Below, piece after piece: positions 47,604 through 58,437 of a stretch of 64,000 nucleotides of DNA. How positions within the stretch are numbered: the first letter of the stretch is position 1; the number at the start of each line of letters is the position of its first letter. Under the pieces are notes generated by a model. It did no database searches. It was not told the origin of the DNA and saw only the letters and a list, made by a program, of their open reading frames with translations. Made by a program: the position numbers and the translations under genes. Where the stretch lies: NCBI GenBank assembly GCA_963734685.1, contig CAVTIC010000007.1, forward strand, positions 124,001 through 188,000. The letters are read 5' to 3'. Source of the stretch: JAOUEA01 sp963734685. Its GTDB lineage: Bacteria > Actinomycetota > UBA4738 > HRBIN12.

Positions 47604-48596
47604 ATGAAGCTGCTGGTGATCGGCGGGGCAAGGTTCTCGGGGCGTGCCCTGACCGAGCTCGCCTTGGCGCGCGGACACGAGGTCACGCTGTTCCATCGCA
47701 CCGGGACCGACCTGTTCCCCGATGCCGAACACGTGCTGGGCGATCGAGACCGAGGGGTCGGCGCGTTGGCGGGCAGGCGGTTCGACGCCGTGGTCGACAC
47801 GTGCGGCTACGTGCCGCGGGCGGTGAGGTCGTCGTCGGAGTTGCTCGCCGAGAGCGGATGGTACGGCTTCTACTCCTCCTTGTCGGCGCATCAGGAGGAC
47901 CTCCCGCCGGGGGGCACCGAGGCCTCGCCCATCTTCGAACCGCCGTTCCCCGACACCGAGGAGGTGACGGACGAGTCGTACGGGCCCCTGAAGGTCGCGT
48001 GCGAGCGTGAGGTGGAACGGGTCTTCGCCGACCGCGCCTGCGTGATCCGTCCTGGTTTCATCGTGGGCCCCCACGATCCGAGTGACCGATTCACGTACTG
48101 GGTCCGCCGCGCCGCGACGGGGGGCGAGATGCTCGCTCCGGCCCCGGCCGAGTACGGGCTGCAGTGGGTCGACGCTCGCGATCTCGCCGCCTTCGTCCTC
48201 CGTCTGGCCGAGGGCGCGACGCCCGGCGTCTATGGGGTCGTCGACAGGGCCCCGACGATGACGCTCGAGAACGTGATCGCCGAGGCGGCGTCGGCGGCCG
48301 GCGCCGACACCCGCGTCACGTGGGTGGATGAGGCCTTCCTTTCGAACGCGTTCGGTGGGGAACCGGAGGGCGACGATCCCCACGAGGCGTTCCCCTTGTG
48401 GTGGCCCGAGGCGCCCGGGTTCCATGCCTTCGACTCGAGCCGAGCGTTCGCCGCGGGACTCGAGTGCCGGGACCCCGCCGAGACGGTGCGCGACACGCTC
48501 GAGTGGGATCGCACGCGCGAGCAGGCCTGGCCGATGGCGGCGGGACTCGATCCGGAGCGGGAACGCGCACTGCTTGCGGCCGTGCACGGAGCCTGA
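47604..48596 (+). CDS. NAD-dependent epimerase/dehydratase family protein
   Basis: 330 residues, ATG 47604 after AAGGAGGAGCG. Extended SDR: LLVIGGARFSGRALTELALA (atypical GGxxFSG in place of GxxGxxG), DAVVDTCGYVPRAV, YGFYSSLSAHQED, and YGPLKVACEREVERVF with the Tyr-Lys of the YxxxK motif. CVIRPGFIVGPHDPSDRFTY and QWVDARDLAAFVLRLAE are typical of the isoflavone reductase/epimerase-like subgroup. Substrate not known. It is separated from the damaged LacI gene by the minisatellite. Confidence 0.8.
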   Translation: MKLLVIGGARFSGRALTELALARGHEVTLFHRTGTDLFPDAEHVLGDRDRGVGALAGRRFDAVVDTCGYVPRAVRSSSELLAESGWYGFYSSLSAHQEDLPPGGTEASPIFEPPFPDTEEVTDESYGPLKVACEREVERVFADRACVIRPGFIVGPHDPSDRFTYWVRRAATGGEMLAPAPAEYGLQWVDARDLAAFVLRLAEGATPGVYGVVDRAPTMTLENVIAEAASAAGADTRVTWVDEAFLSNAFGGEPEGDDPHEAFPLWWPEAPGFHAFDSSRAFAAGLECRDPAETVRDTLEWDRTREQAWPMAAGLDPERERALLAAVHGA

Positions 48597-48662
48597 GCGA
48601 CCGCTCGGGCAGCCGAAGGCGAGACGGCCCTGGTGCCGCGGCGAGCGGCGGCGGTCTCAGGC
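48591..48662. terminator. large symmetric hairpin at a convergent junction, stops in both arms
   Basis: GCCTGAG(CG)ACCGC at 48591-48604 pairs with GCGGTCTCAGGC at 48651-48662 (12 bp, a 2-nt bulge, 46-nt loop). The epimerase TGA is in the left arm; the thioredoxin TGA complement (48657-48659) is in the right arm. Same GCCTGAG/CTCAGGC arms as at 39932-39952. Confidence 0.5.
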
Positions 48663-49229
48663 CGCGATGAGCTTGTCGAGCGTTCGCTCGAGCTCCGCCT
48701 CGGGCAGCTCGTAGGGCACGACGGTCGTCTCGCCCGAGTCGTCCACGAACACCCAGGCGGGCTGGTACGCCACGCCGAAGCGGCCCCAGAGGGAACCGTC
48801 CTCGGTGACGGCCTGCGGGAAGGTGAGCTCGAACTCGTCGACGAACGCCTGCATGTCGTCGGACGGCGCGTTGCCCGGCACGCCGACGAACGCCACCCGG
48901 TCCTCGTAGGATCGCGCGACCCGCGCGACTTCAGGGGCCGCCCCCTGGCACGTCGTTCACCACGGCGCCCAGAACCAGAACGCCGTGTCGCGGCCGGAGA
49001 AGTCCTCGCCATCGATCCTGCCCCCGCCGAGGCGCGGCGCCGAGAAGCGCAGCACCTCCGCCACGTCGCCATCCGCCGGAGTTGCGTCGACCGGGACCGC
49101 GGCCGACGATCGCGCCGACGATCGCGGAGGTGCAGGCGATGCCGTCTCGTTGCCGCTCGCCGAGCAGGCTCCGGCGACGAACGTCAGGGCTGCGGCGACC
49201 GCGATGCGGGAGTGGATCTGCGTGGACAT
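48657..49229 (-). CDS. MPT53/TlpA-like thioredoxin, probable selenoprotein (UxxC)
   Basis: 190 codons from ATG 49229 with one in-frame TGA at 48957-48959. Lipoprotein-like N-terminus (IAVAAALTFVAGACSASG), Ser/Ala/Pro linker, then the thioredoxin fold: AFWFWAPW-(TGA)-TTCQGAAPEVARV, VAFVGVPGNAPSDDMQAFVD, GSLWGRFGVAYQPAWVFVDD with the cis-Pro. The TGA sits exactly at the first Cys of the CxxC redox motif (related MPT53 has WFWTPWC), and the frame continues perfectly to the proper C-terminus. A SECIS-like hairpin follows. Hence Sec is the likely residue: an exported selenothiol oxidoreductase. Alternative: a C-to-A type point error (TGC to TGA), or true nonsense mutation. Downstream half would be lost without Sec insertion. 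Confidence 0.8.
48932..48959 (-). promoter_or_regulatory. Sec codon (TGA) and bacterial SECIS-like hairpin
   Basis: After the TGA (48957-48959) come 9 nt, then CAGGGG (48947-48942), loop GCGG (48941-48938) and CCCCTG (48937-48932). A perfect 6-bp stem with a 4-nt loop that begins with G; the loop starts at the 16th nt after the TGA. Bacterial SECIS elements sit 16-37 nt from UGA to apical loop with a G in the first two loop positions, so this meets the consensus. Confidence 0.65.
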
Positions 49230-49287
49230 CACCCGATCGTACGCGCAGGACCCGACGGAAGGGTCGTGCGACCGCCGGCGCCCGGGT

Positions 49288-50112
49288 TCAGTTCGGAGGC
49301 GCCAGGCGTGCCTTCAGCGCCTCCACGTCGAGATCGGGCTGCGGCAGGCGCGGATCCATCCGCTCGAGCGTCTCGACCAGCAGCTTCGAGATCGCCCAGT
49401 TCCGGTACCACTTGCGGTCGGCCGGGATCACGTACCAGGGCGTGACATCGGTCGAGCACTCGCGGATCGCCTCCTCGTATGCGCCCTGGTAGTCCTGCCA
49501 GCGCTGCCGCTCCTCGATGTCGGCCTCGTGGAACTTCCAGTGCTTCGACGGATCGTCGAGTCGAGCCAACAGGCGTTCACGCTGCTCGTCGTAGGAGATG
49601 TGCAGCATGCACTTCAGGATCGTCGTGCCGGCCGCGGCGACCCGCTCCTCGAACGCGACGATCTCCTCGTACCGCGCACGCCAGACGTGCTCGGGCACGA
49701 GCGAGCGCACCCGCACCACGAGCACGTCTTCGTAGTGCGACCGGTCGAAGACCATCACCTCACCGGGGACGGGGAGCTTCCGCTCGATCCGCCAGAGGAA
49801 GTGGTGCGCGAGCTCTTCGTCGGTCGGCTTCTTGAACGACGTGACCTCGACGCCCGCGGGGTTCATCGAGGAGAAGACGTGGCGGACGGTGCCGCCCTTC
49901 CCGCTCGTGTCCATCCCCTGCAGCACGACCAGCAGGGACCGTTCGCCCTCGACCCAGAGACGCTCTTGCAGGTCGTCGAGGCGATCGGCGAGCATCTGGA
50001 ACTCGGCCTCGGCGGCTTCACGGTCCTCGACGCCCGGCGTCGAGCGCGGGTGGATGCCGGGAAGGATCGCCCCGCGACCCGGTTCGGCTCGCAGGAGATC
50101 GTGGATGGCCAT
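49288..50112 (-). CDS. ppk2: polyphosphate kinase 2 (polyphosphate:nucleotide phosphotransferase)
   Basis: 274 residues, one PPK2 domain (class I length). Walker A LQGMDTSGKGG at residues 64-74, VFSSMNPAGVEVTSFKKPTD, Walker B/lid VMVFDRSHYEDVLVVRV, and WKFHEADIEERQRWQDYQGA, YEEAIRECSTDVTPWYVIPA, DRKWYRNWAISKLL, all conserved. Transfers phosphate between polyphosphate and (deoxy)nucleoside mono- or diphosphates. The GMDTSGKGG motif followed by TVRHVF is that of enzymes using ADP/GDP or AMP; which one is not decidable. Monocistronic on the minus strand beside an ABC operon. Confidence 0.93.
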   Translation of the reverse strand: MAIHDLLRAEPGRGAILPGIHPRSTPGVEDREAAEAEFQMLADRLDDLQERLWVEGERSLLVVLQGMDTSGKGGTVRHVFSSMNPAGVEVTSFKKPTDEELAHHFLWRIERKLPVPGEVMVFDRSHYEDVLVVRVRSLVPEHVWRARYEEIVAFEERVAAAGTTILKCMLHISYDEQRERLLARLDDPSKHWKFHEADIEERQRWQDYQGAYEEAIRECSTDVTPWYVIPADRKWYRNWAISKLLVETLERMDPRLPQPDLDVEALKARLAPPN

Positions 50113-50137
50113 GCACGCGAACGTATCAGCAGCCAGG

Positions 50138-51037
50138 TCAGGCAGCGTCCTCGAACCCCACCGCCTCTCCGCGACGGCGAGCCGCTCGCCGGTAGACCAC
50201 GGATGCCACGACGATCAGGGCCGTGGATGCGGTGAGCAGGATCGTGCCGATCGCGTTGGTGGCGGGCGTCGGCGAGGTTCGAGCTGCGGCGTAGATCGCC
50301 ATCGATACCGTCTGGCTGGCCGCGTCGCGCGAGAGCTGGTTCACGATCACGAAGTCGTCGAGCGAGAACGCGAACACGACCGCTGCGCTCGCGAAGATCG
50401 ACGGGCCCAACAACGGGAGCGTCACCCGGAACAGCGCACGCGTGGGGGAGGCGCCCAGGTCCATCGCCGCTTCCTCGTACTCCGGACCCAAGGAGAGCAG
50501 CCGAGCCCGAACGATCACGACCGGATAGGCGACCCCCAACACCACCAACCCGATCAGCTGTGCGATCGAGCCCAAACCCACCACCTCGAACGCGTTGATG
50601 AACAGCAGGAACAGGGACACCGCCAGGATCAGTTCGGGGGTCACGAACGCGAACAGCATCATGAAGTTGGCGCTGCCTGCCACTCGCCCTCGCCAGTGAT
50701 GCAGCGACAGGGCGAACGCCACGCCCAGCGGCACCGTGATCAGCGCGGTGAGGGACGCAAGCTTCAGGCTCTGCACGATCGCGTGTTGAAGGTTGGGGTC
50801 GTTCAACACCGAGCCGTTGGGGTCCCACGTGTACCAACGGAGCGAGAACCCGTCCCACTGGGTGATCGAACGGGTCCGGTTGAAGGAGAAGAGCACGGCC
50901 TCGCCGACCGGGATCAACGACCACAGCAGGTATCCGACGCCAACCACCCAGAGGAACCGCGTCTTTCCCCACGGGTTCGTGAGCAGCTCGCGGAGGCTCG
51001 AGCGACGGGCCGGGCGGGTGAGCAGGTCCGTGTTCAC
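50138..51037 (-). CDS. ABC transporter permease, PotC type (second set)
   Basis: 299 residues, GTG 51037 overlapping the PotB-type stop by GTGA. Segments: FLWVVGVGYLLWSLIPVGEAVL, ALITVPLGVAFALSLHHWRG, FMMLFAFVTPELILAVSLFLLF, LIGLVVLGVAYPVVIVRARL. EAA loop EEAAMDLGASPTRALFRVTL and PLLGPSIFASAAVVFAFSLD, then DFVIVNQLSRDAASQTVSMA. Intact. No ATP-binding gene downstream (next is PPK2). Confidence 0.88.
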   Translation of the reverse strand: MNTDLLTRPARRSSLRELLTNPWGKTRFLWVVGVGYLLWSLIPVGEAVLFSFNRTRSITQWDGFSLRWYTWDPNGSVLNDPNLQHAIVQSLKLASLTALITVPLGVAFALSLHHWRGRVAGSANFMMLFAFVTPELILAVSLFLLFINAFEVVGLGSIAQLIGLVVLGVAYPVVIVRARLLSLGPEYEEAAMDLGASPTRALFRVTLPLLGPSIFASAAVVFAFSLDDFVIVNQLSRDAASQTVSMAIYAAARTSPTPATNAIGTILLTASTALIVVASVVYRRAARRRGEAVGFEDAA

Positions 51038-51942
51038 CCTGCCACCTGACTCGCCGCCCGGTTCGTGCTTCGAAGGTAGTACAGGATCGGCAGGATCAAC
51101 AGGACCAACATCACGAGGATCAACGCGGCCCCTCGCGACACGAAGATCGGCACGACCAAGGAGTCGATGACCGCGTTCCCCAGCATGCGGGTGCCTGTGG
51201 TGTTGGCCAGCAGCTGCTGGGTGTAGTAGTCACCGAACATCGGCAAGCTGCAGATCACGATGCCGGCCAGGATCGCTTGCTCGGACAGCGGCAGGGTCAC
51301 GCGACGGAAGGTACCCGCGGGGCTGGCGCCCAGGTCCCGGCCCGCTTCCAGCATCGAGTGGTGGATCCTGTCGAGCGTTCCGTACAGCGGCAGGATCATG
51401 AACGGCACGTAGCCGTAGACCAACCCGAGGATCAGGGTGAGCGGCTTGCCGGCGAGCCATGGGTAGGGCGCGTCGAGCACACCGAGCGCCTCGAGGGCCT
51501 TGTTCACGTAGCCGTCGTCCTGGAGCAGGGAGATCCACGCCAGCATCCGAAGCATGTAGGAGATCCAGAACGGCGCGAAGAACGCCACCAGGAACACCCC
51601 CTTGTACCTCCCGCTGTGCCGGGCCAGGAAGTAGGCGACCGGGTAGCCGATCAGCAGGCACAACAGGGTGGCGATCCCGACGTAGACGATCGTGTGCACG
51701 AACGCGGCGTAGTACAGACCGTCCGTGTGGGTCAGGTTCGACACCGTGAACCGAAGGACCCCGAGATCCCAGTCCAAGGGGTTCCAGTACGGGACCGGTT
51801 GGCGCAGGATCGGATCCGTGGTGCCGAACGTGACGGCCAGAACCACGTAGAACGGGAACACGAAGAACAGGAGCAGGAAGAGTGTGGCCGGCGCGGAGAA
51901 CGACGGCCAGAACCAGCGTGGCGACCAGGCCCTGCTAGACAC
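51034..51942 (-). CDS. ABC transporter permease, PotB type (second set)
   Basis: 302 residues; GTG 51942 overlaps the binding-protein stop by 8 nt. SAPATLFLLLFFVFPFYVVL at the start, YYAAFVHTIVYVGIATLLCL LIGYP, VFLVAFFAPFWISYMLRMLA, LVYGYVPFMILPLYGTLDRI, EAA loop MLEAGRDLGASPAGTFRRVT LPL, and ALILVMLVLLILPILYYL at the end. Complete frame. Transports with the lipoprotein at 51935-53230 and the PotC-type permease. Confidence 0.88.
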   Translation of the reverse strand: MSSRAWSPRWFWPSFSAPATLFLLLFFVFPFYVVLAVTFGTTDPILRQPVPYWNPLDWDLGVLRFTVSNLTHTDGLYYAAFVHTIVYVGIATLLCLLIGYPVAYFLARHSGRYKGVFLVAFFAPFWISYMLRMLAWISLLQDDGYVNKALEALGVLDAPYPWLAGKPLTLILGLVYGYVPFMILPLYGTLDRIHHSMLEAGRDLGASPAGTFRRVTLPLSEQAILAGIVICSLPMFGDYYTQQLLANTTGTRMLGNAVIDSLVVPIFVSRGAALILVMLVLLILPILYYLRSTNRAASQVAG

Positions 51943-53230
51943 CCGCCACGAGTTCGGCGTAAGCGGCCTGCCACAGCGCGTCCGCGTCGGGCGCCAGCTC
52001 GAGCTCGCGGGAACCCTTGGCGAAGTCCTCCTCGGTGACGACCGTGGTGGACAGGTGCTCGGGGACGACCGAGTTGCCCACGAGCAGGTCGGGCGTGAAG
52101 CTCTTCTGCGGCATCTGGTAACCCGTCCACGTCGTGTAGTTCGTGTAGGCGTTCTTGGCGTCCAGGACGTCGTTGGCCAACATGTGCGCCAGCACCGGGG
52201 CCTTGCCGCTTGCCAGGAGCACGATCGTGTCGTTGTCGACGTTGCCCGGGATGCCGTCGGTGGAGCCCGGCCAGTAGTACGACACGTTCAGCGCCTCGTC
52301 ACCCTTGGGCAGGAACAGGAAGGCGCTGCCCACGTTGCCCGACCACGACTGGTGCAACCACGACTGCCCCTTGGGGATGTCGGTGTAGTCCTCATGGTCG
52401 AACTTCGCATTGGTCGCCTCGACCACCTGCGCGATGTCGTCCTTCGCCTTCGTGATCGTGGCCGGGTCGGTGACGTTCACGTCGCTGAGCCCGTCGCGGA
52501 ACATCGGCAAGGCCAGCGTGTCCTGGGCGTTCGAGAGCAGGTGCGTCTTGTCCTTGGGCGCGCCGTTCCAGAAGATCTCGTAGGGGTTGTCCATGCCGGC
52601 GATGTCCTGGTCCAGCATGTCGTTGCGCCACATGATGCCGGTGTCCCAGATGCTGTAGGGCAACGTGAAGACGGACCCTTGATCGTAGAACGGGCTCGTG
52701 AACTGGTCCCACGAGTTCGACAGGTTCGGGATGTAGTCCTGGTTGATCGGGCGGAGCAGGCCCGCCGCGATCGAACGCCCCACGGCCCACACGTTCATAC
52801 CGAACAAGATGTCGAAGTCGCCCTGGCCCGAGTTGATCTTGGCGAGGCCCTTGTCCATGTCGCCGAACTCGGTCACCTCGACCTTGCAGTCGTGCTGCTT
52901 CTCGAAGGCCTTCCAGATCGACGGTGCCAGGTAGTAGGGCCACGCGAGCACCCGGACGGTGGCGTCCTTCTCGGGTTCGAGGCCGCTGTCGATCACCGGG
53001 TTGTCGCTCTGGACGTTCCAGGTGACGGGGGCATCGGGCCGGGCCAACGGGTAGGGCGCGCCGGGGATGCCGCCGGTGCCGAAGGAGCTGGCCGCGCCTC
53101 CCGATGCCGTGGCCGAGCCTGTGTCGACCGTCTCCTGGGCGCCGCCGCCACAGGCCGCCAGGATCGCCGAGGCCGACGGCAGCGCGATGCCCGCCGCCGC
53201 CGCGCGCCTCAGGAAGGTCCGCCGGTTCAT
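51935..53230 (-). CDS. ABC transporter substrate-binding lipoprotein, PotD type (second set)
   Basis: 431 residues from ATG 53230, AAGGA upstream. Signal is a Tat-lipoprotein one: MNRRTFLRRAAAAGIALPSA with lipobox LAACGG. Mature part: VRVLAWPYYLAPSIWKAFEK, CKVEVTEFGDMDKGLAKINS, DFDILFGMNVWAVGRSIAAG, LPYSIWDTGIMWRNDML and GQSWLHQSWSGNVGSAFLFL. PotD fold, but only distantly related to the first set in this window, so different ligand likely. Heads the operon with two permeases. Confidence 0.86.
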   Translation of the reverse strand: MNRRTFLRRAAAAGIALPSASAILAACGGGAQETVDTGSATASGGAASSFGTGGIPGAPYPLARPDAPVTWNVQSDNPVIDSGLEPEKDATVRVLAWPYYLAPSIWKAFEKQHDCKVEVTEFGDMDKGLAKINSGQGDFDILFGMNVWAVGRSIAAGLLRPINQDYIPNLSNSWDQFTSPFYDQGSVFTLPYSIWDTGIMWRNDMLDQDIAGMDNPYEIFWNGAPKDKTHLLSNAQDTLALPMFRDGLSDVNVTDPATITKAKDDIAQVVEATNAKFDHEDYTDIPKGQSWLHQSWSGNVGSAFLFLPKGDEALNVSYYWPGSTDGIPGNVDNDTIVLLASGKAPVLAHMLANDVLDAKNAYTNYTTWTGYQMPQKSFTPDLLVGNSVVPEHLSTTVVTEEDFAKGSRELELAPDADALWQAAYAELVAGV

Positions 53231-53427
53231 CGGGGAGCGTTCCTTCGGATGCTGTGAGTGGATCGCCATGTCTCAGGTCCCTTCCGACGTTGGAGAACGG
53301 CTCTTTTCTACACCTCACGTGACGGGCTCGCTCATCGGATCAGCGCCTCGTCACTATCCCACGGTCACGCCGGTAGGATGAGAGGGCCGGATGGCCGTCC
53401 GGCTCCCCTGGACAAGCGGAGCGCTCC

Positions 53428-55260
<1,833 letters not shown>

Positions 55261-55302
55261 GGCTCACGGGCTCGGGACGCGATCCGGGGTAGGGTCCGCG
55301 GC

Positions 55303-56540
55303 ATGGCCGACGTCTCCCGCTGGCGACGCACTCCTGCGAGCCGGTGCTCACGATCGGCGAGTATCCCGACGAGCCCGAGACCAGGCGCAGCGGGCGACAG
55401 GGTCTTCCTCGTCGCCTTCGTCATCGCGACGGTGTTCACGATCCCACAGTCCATGATGGACCTCGCCGCCGGCTACACGGCGGTCGCGGTGATGAACCTC
55501 ATCTCAGTGTCGCTGACGTTGCCGTTCCTGGTCGCGATGAAGATCTGGCCGCATCGATTCGCCGCGCTCGTCAACGCGTTGTTCGCGCTGATCTTCGTCA
55601 CCCAGCTCGCCGAGACGGCGATGTTCGGGGGACTCTTCCCCTCTGGCCTGGTCGCGATCTTCGGCTTGGCCCTCGGCCTCGCGGCCCTGATCGCGATCGG
55701 TCTGCGAGCTGCGATCTGGTGGACCGTCGCCTTCGCCGCATCGGTCGTCTATGCCATCGTCGATGCCCGACTGGGTCGATCCGATCTACGAGCTCTCGGA
55801 CCCCGCCGCCGACGCCGCCTTCAACCTCGTGGCGACCGCGATCCTCGTCCTCGCCGTGATGGCCTACTTCGTGCGCCAGCGCGACCTGTACCAGCGCCGG
55901 TCCGATGACCTGCTCCACGCGATCCTGCCCGACGACATCGTGCCACGCCTCAAGGAGGGAGCCGGCACGATCGCCGACGACATCGACTCGGCCTCGGTGC
56001 TCTTCGCCGACGTCGTCGACTTCACGCCGATGTCGGCGTTGCTCTCGCCCGCGCAGCTCGTGGAGCTGCTCGACGAGGTGTTCTCGTGCTTCGACACGTT
56101 CGTCGACGAGCTCGGCCTCGAGAAGATCAAGACCGTCGGCGATGCGTACATGGCGGCGGCAGGCGTGCCGCGGCCGCGAGTCGACCACGCACACGCGATC
56201 GCCGAGCTCGCCCTGCGGATCCGCGACCACGAGGCGGTCAACCCGGTCGACGGCAAGCGACTCCTGTTCCGGTGGGTGTCAACTCCGGCCCGGTCACCGC
56301 GGGCGTGATCGGCACCCGCACGTTCTCGTACGACCTGTGGGGCGACACGGTGAATACCGCGAGCCGCATGGAATCGTCGGGCGTTCCGGCGAGATCCAGA
56401 TCACGGCGGCGACGCACGAGCTGATCCGCGACGCGTTCGTGTGCGAGCCGCGCGGCCCGGTGCAAGTGAAGGGCAAGAGCGAGATGGAGACCCACCTGTT
56501 GGTGTCGCGTCGTGACGGCGAACGGGCCGAACATGGGTGA
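55303..56540 (+). CDS. membrane-bound class III adenylate/guanylate cyclase
   Basis: About 412 residues after joining frames broken near 55340-55400, 55765, 56275 and 56390. N-terminal membrane domain with six hydrophobic segments (VFLVAFVIATVFTIPQSMMD, AALIAIGLRAAIWWTVAFAA, AFNLVATAILVLAVMAYFVR), then a coiled-coil-like stretch YQRRSDDLLHAILPDDIVPR, then the CHD domain: SVLFADVVDFTPMSALLSPA (first metal Asp), FDELGLEKIK-type VDELGLEKIKTVGDAYMAAA (second metal Asp and substrate Lys), GVNSGPVTAGVIG and WGDTVNTASRMESSG with the transition-state Asn/Arg. Makes cAMP or cGMP. It overlaps the next gene by 8 nt (ATGGGTGA). Confidence 0.87.
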
Positions 56541-57330
56541 AGAAGAGCGACCGCTGCCCGGCGGCAACGTCGGGGGAGCGGTCCGCGTCGGCGACACCGT
56601 CCGTCGAGCGACCGGAGCGTGGACGCCGGCGGTCCACGCGCTGCTCCGTCACCTCGAGTCGGCCGGATTCGACGCGGCGCCTCGCGTGCTCGGCATCGAC
56701 GACAGAGGGCGCGAGATCCTCACGTACATCGAGGGCGAGACCGTCGGTGACGCCGATCCCTGGCCGGCCTGGTGGCGTGGTGACGACACGCTCGTGCAGG
56801 CGATCCTCCTGCTTCGGCGCTTCCATGAGGCGGTCGCGACGTTCGAGCCGCCTCCCGATGCCCGGTGGCGGTTCGCGGGCACGGGCGATCCCGGCGCGGC
56901 GATCGTGCACGGCGATTGGGCGCCGTACAACGCGGTCTGGCGCGCTGGCCGGGTGGTCGGCGTGATCGACTGGGACCTGGCGCGTCCGGGCGACCCGCTC
57001 GACGACCTGGCGTTCGCTGCCTGGCTCTGGGCGCCGTTGCATCATCCCGGGATGCTCGCCCGCGGCGAGTTCGGGCGTTGGCAGGATCGAGAGCGCGAGC
57101 TGCGGCTGCGGCTGGTCGTGGAGACCTACGGGCTCGAGGACCGCGCCGGGTTCGTCGAGCGGGTCGTGGCGCGCATGTACGCGAGCGCGGACGGCATCGA
57201 GCACGCGGCGGCCGCGGGTGACGAGGGCATGCTGAGGTTGCTATCGCTCGGCGTCATCGACGACGTGCGCCGATCGATCGCCTCGACCGAGGCGAATGCC
57301 GATCGGCTCACCGCCGTGCTCGAGAGCTGA
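56533..57330 (+). CDS. aminoglycoside phosphotransferase (APH)-like kinase
   Basis: 265 residues from ATG 56533. Protein-kinase-like fold: N-lobe VRVGDTVRRATGAWTPAVHA and ILTYIEGETV; catalytic loop IVHGDWAPYNAVWRAGRVVG (Asp base) and metal motif VIDWDLARPGDPLDDLAFAA. This is the APH/choline-kinase group, typical of actinobacterial small-molecule kinases; not a recognised resistance enzyme. It overlaps the cyclase stop by 8 nt and so is co-translated. Substrate unknown. Confidence 0.82.
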   Translation: MGEEERPLPGGNVGGAVRVGDTVRRATGAWTPAVHALLRHLESAGFDAAPRVLGIDDRGREILTYIEGETVGDADPWPAWWRGDDTLVQAILLLRRFHEAVATFEPPPDARWRFAGTGDPGAAIVHGDWAPYNAVWRAGRVVGVIDWDLARPGDPLDDLAFAAWLWAPLHHPGMLARGEFGRWQDRERELRLRLVVETYGLEDRAGFVERVVARMYASADGIEHAAAAGDEGMLRLLSLGVIDDVRRSIASTEANADRLTAVLES

Positions 57331-57348
57331 CACGGTAGGGTCCGCTCT

Positions 57349-58419
57349 ATGCCGAAGCGCATGATCGCGGGCGACCTGCCGGCGCCGATGCTCGCGAAGC
57401 TCCAGCCGGAGATGCCGACCGGCGAGGGCTGGACCTACGAGCCGAAGTGGGACGGCTTCCGCACCATCGTCGCGGTCGACGCCGCCGGTTCGGTTCGCCT
57501 CGTGAGCCGAGACGGCCGGCCGCTCGGCCGGTACTTCCCGGAGGTCGTCGCGGCCGTCGAAGCAGGCGGTGAGGGTTCCTTCGTCGCCGACGGCGAGATC
57601 GTGCGCGTCGCCGACGGCTCGATGGAGTTCGACGAGCTGCAGCTCCGGCTGCATCCTGCCGAGTCGCGGGTGCGCAAGCTCGCCGGGGAGATCCCGGCGA
57701 CGCTCGTGCTCTTCGATCTGATCCGCGAGGGGGCAGACGACCTCGCCGACCTCCCGCTCGCGACGCGTCGCGAGCGGCTCGCCTCGCTCGTGCAGGAGCT
57801 CGGCTGGCTCGAGGCACCGGGCGACCTCCCGTCGATGCCGCCGGCGCCGGTCGTGCTCGTCGCGCCCTGGACCGCCGAGCTCGATCGGGCGCAGGTGTGG
57901 TTCGACGACGAGGACGGCCTCGGGCAGGACGGCATCCTCGCGAAGCGCGCCGATCAGCCGTACCTGCCGGGAGAGCGCGGCTGGGTGAAGGTGAAGCACC
58001 GCCGCACCCTCGACGTCGTGATCGGTGGGTACCGGTTGTCGAAGACCCGTGACGGCGTCGGCGCGCTGCTGCTCGGTCTCTACGACGACGACGGCACGCT
58101 GCACTACGTCGGGCACACTTCGTCGTTCAAGGCGGCCGAGCGCCGCGAGATGCTCGGCGAGCTCAAGAAGCTGGAAGGCCCGAGCTTCGAGGGCGGCCGT
58201 GCGCCAGGAGGACCGAGCCGGTGGACCGCCGGGCGCGACCTCGAGTGGGTCGCGATCGAGCCGGTGCTCGTCGCGGAGGTCACGATCGACCGGATGCAGT
58301 ACGGGCGGATCCGGCATGCGGCGACGTTCGTGCGTTGGCGCGACGACCGCGAGCCCGAGAGCGCGACCTTCGCCCAGATCGGCGCCGAGCCGCCGACGTG
58401 GCCGGAGCCCGAGGAGTAG
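57349..58419 (+). CDS. ligC: ATP-dependent DNA ligase, LigC type
   Basis: 356 residues. Adenylation Lys is K33 in motif I TYEPKWDGFR; motif III-like SFVADGEIVRV, motif IV with FDLI-containing ATLVLFDLI, motif V WVKVKHRRTLDVVI. OB-fold follows: GYRLSKTRDGVGALLLGLYDDDGTLHYV-type region with GHTSSFKAAERREM, and C-terminal VEVTIDRMQYGRIRHAATFV (as EVTIDRMQYGRIRH). LigC joins nicks with ATP and accompanies NHEJ polymerase in mycobacteria. Starts 18 nt after the APH gene, so possibly co-transcribed; convergent with the LigD-type polymerase. Confidence 0.9.
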   Translation: MPKRMIAGDLPAPMLAKLQPEMPTGEGWTYEPKWDGFRTIVAVDAAGSVRLVSRDGRPLGRYFPEVVAAVEAGGEGSFVADGEIVRVADGSMEFDELQLRLHPAESRVRKLAGEIPATLVLFDLIREGADDLADLPLATRRERLASLVQELGWLEAPGDLPSMPPAPVVLVAPWTAELDRAQVWFDDEDGLGQDGILAKRADQPYLPGERGWVKVKHRRTLDVVIGGYRLSKTRDGVGALLLGLYDDDGTLHYVGHTSSFKAAERREMLGELKKLEGPSFEGGRAPGGPSRWTAGRDLEWVAIEPVLVAEVTIDRMQYGRIRHAATFVRWRDDREPESATFAQIGAEPPTWPEPEE

Positions 58420-58437
58420 TCCAGCTCAGACTACTTC
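58413..58437. terminator. bidirectional terminator with both stop codons in the stem
   Basis: GGAGTAGTC (58413-58421) pairs with GACTACTTC (58429-58437), 9 bp including one G-T wobble, 7-nt loop. The ligase TAG (58417-58419) is in the left arm and the complement of the polymerase TAG (58431-58433) in the right arm. Confidence 0.62.
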
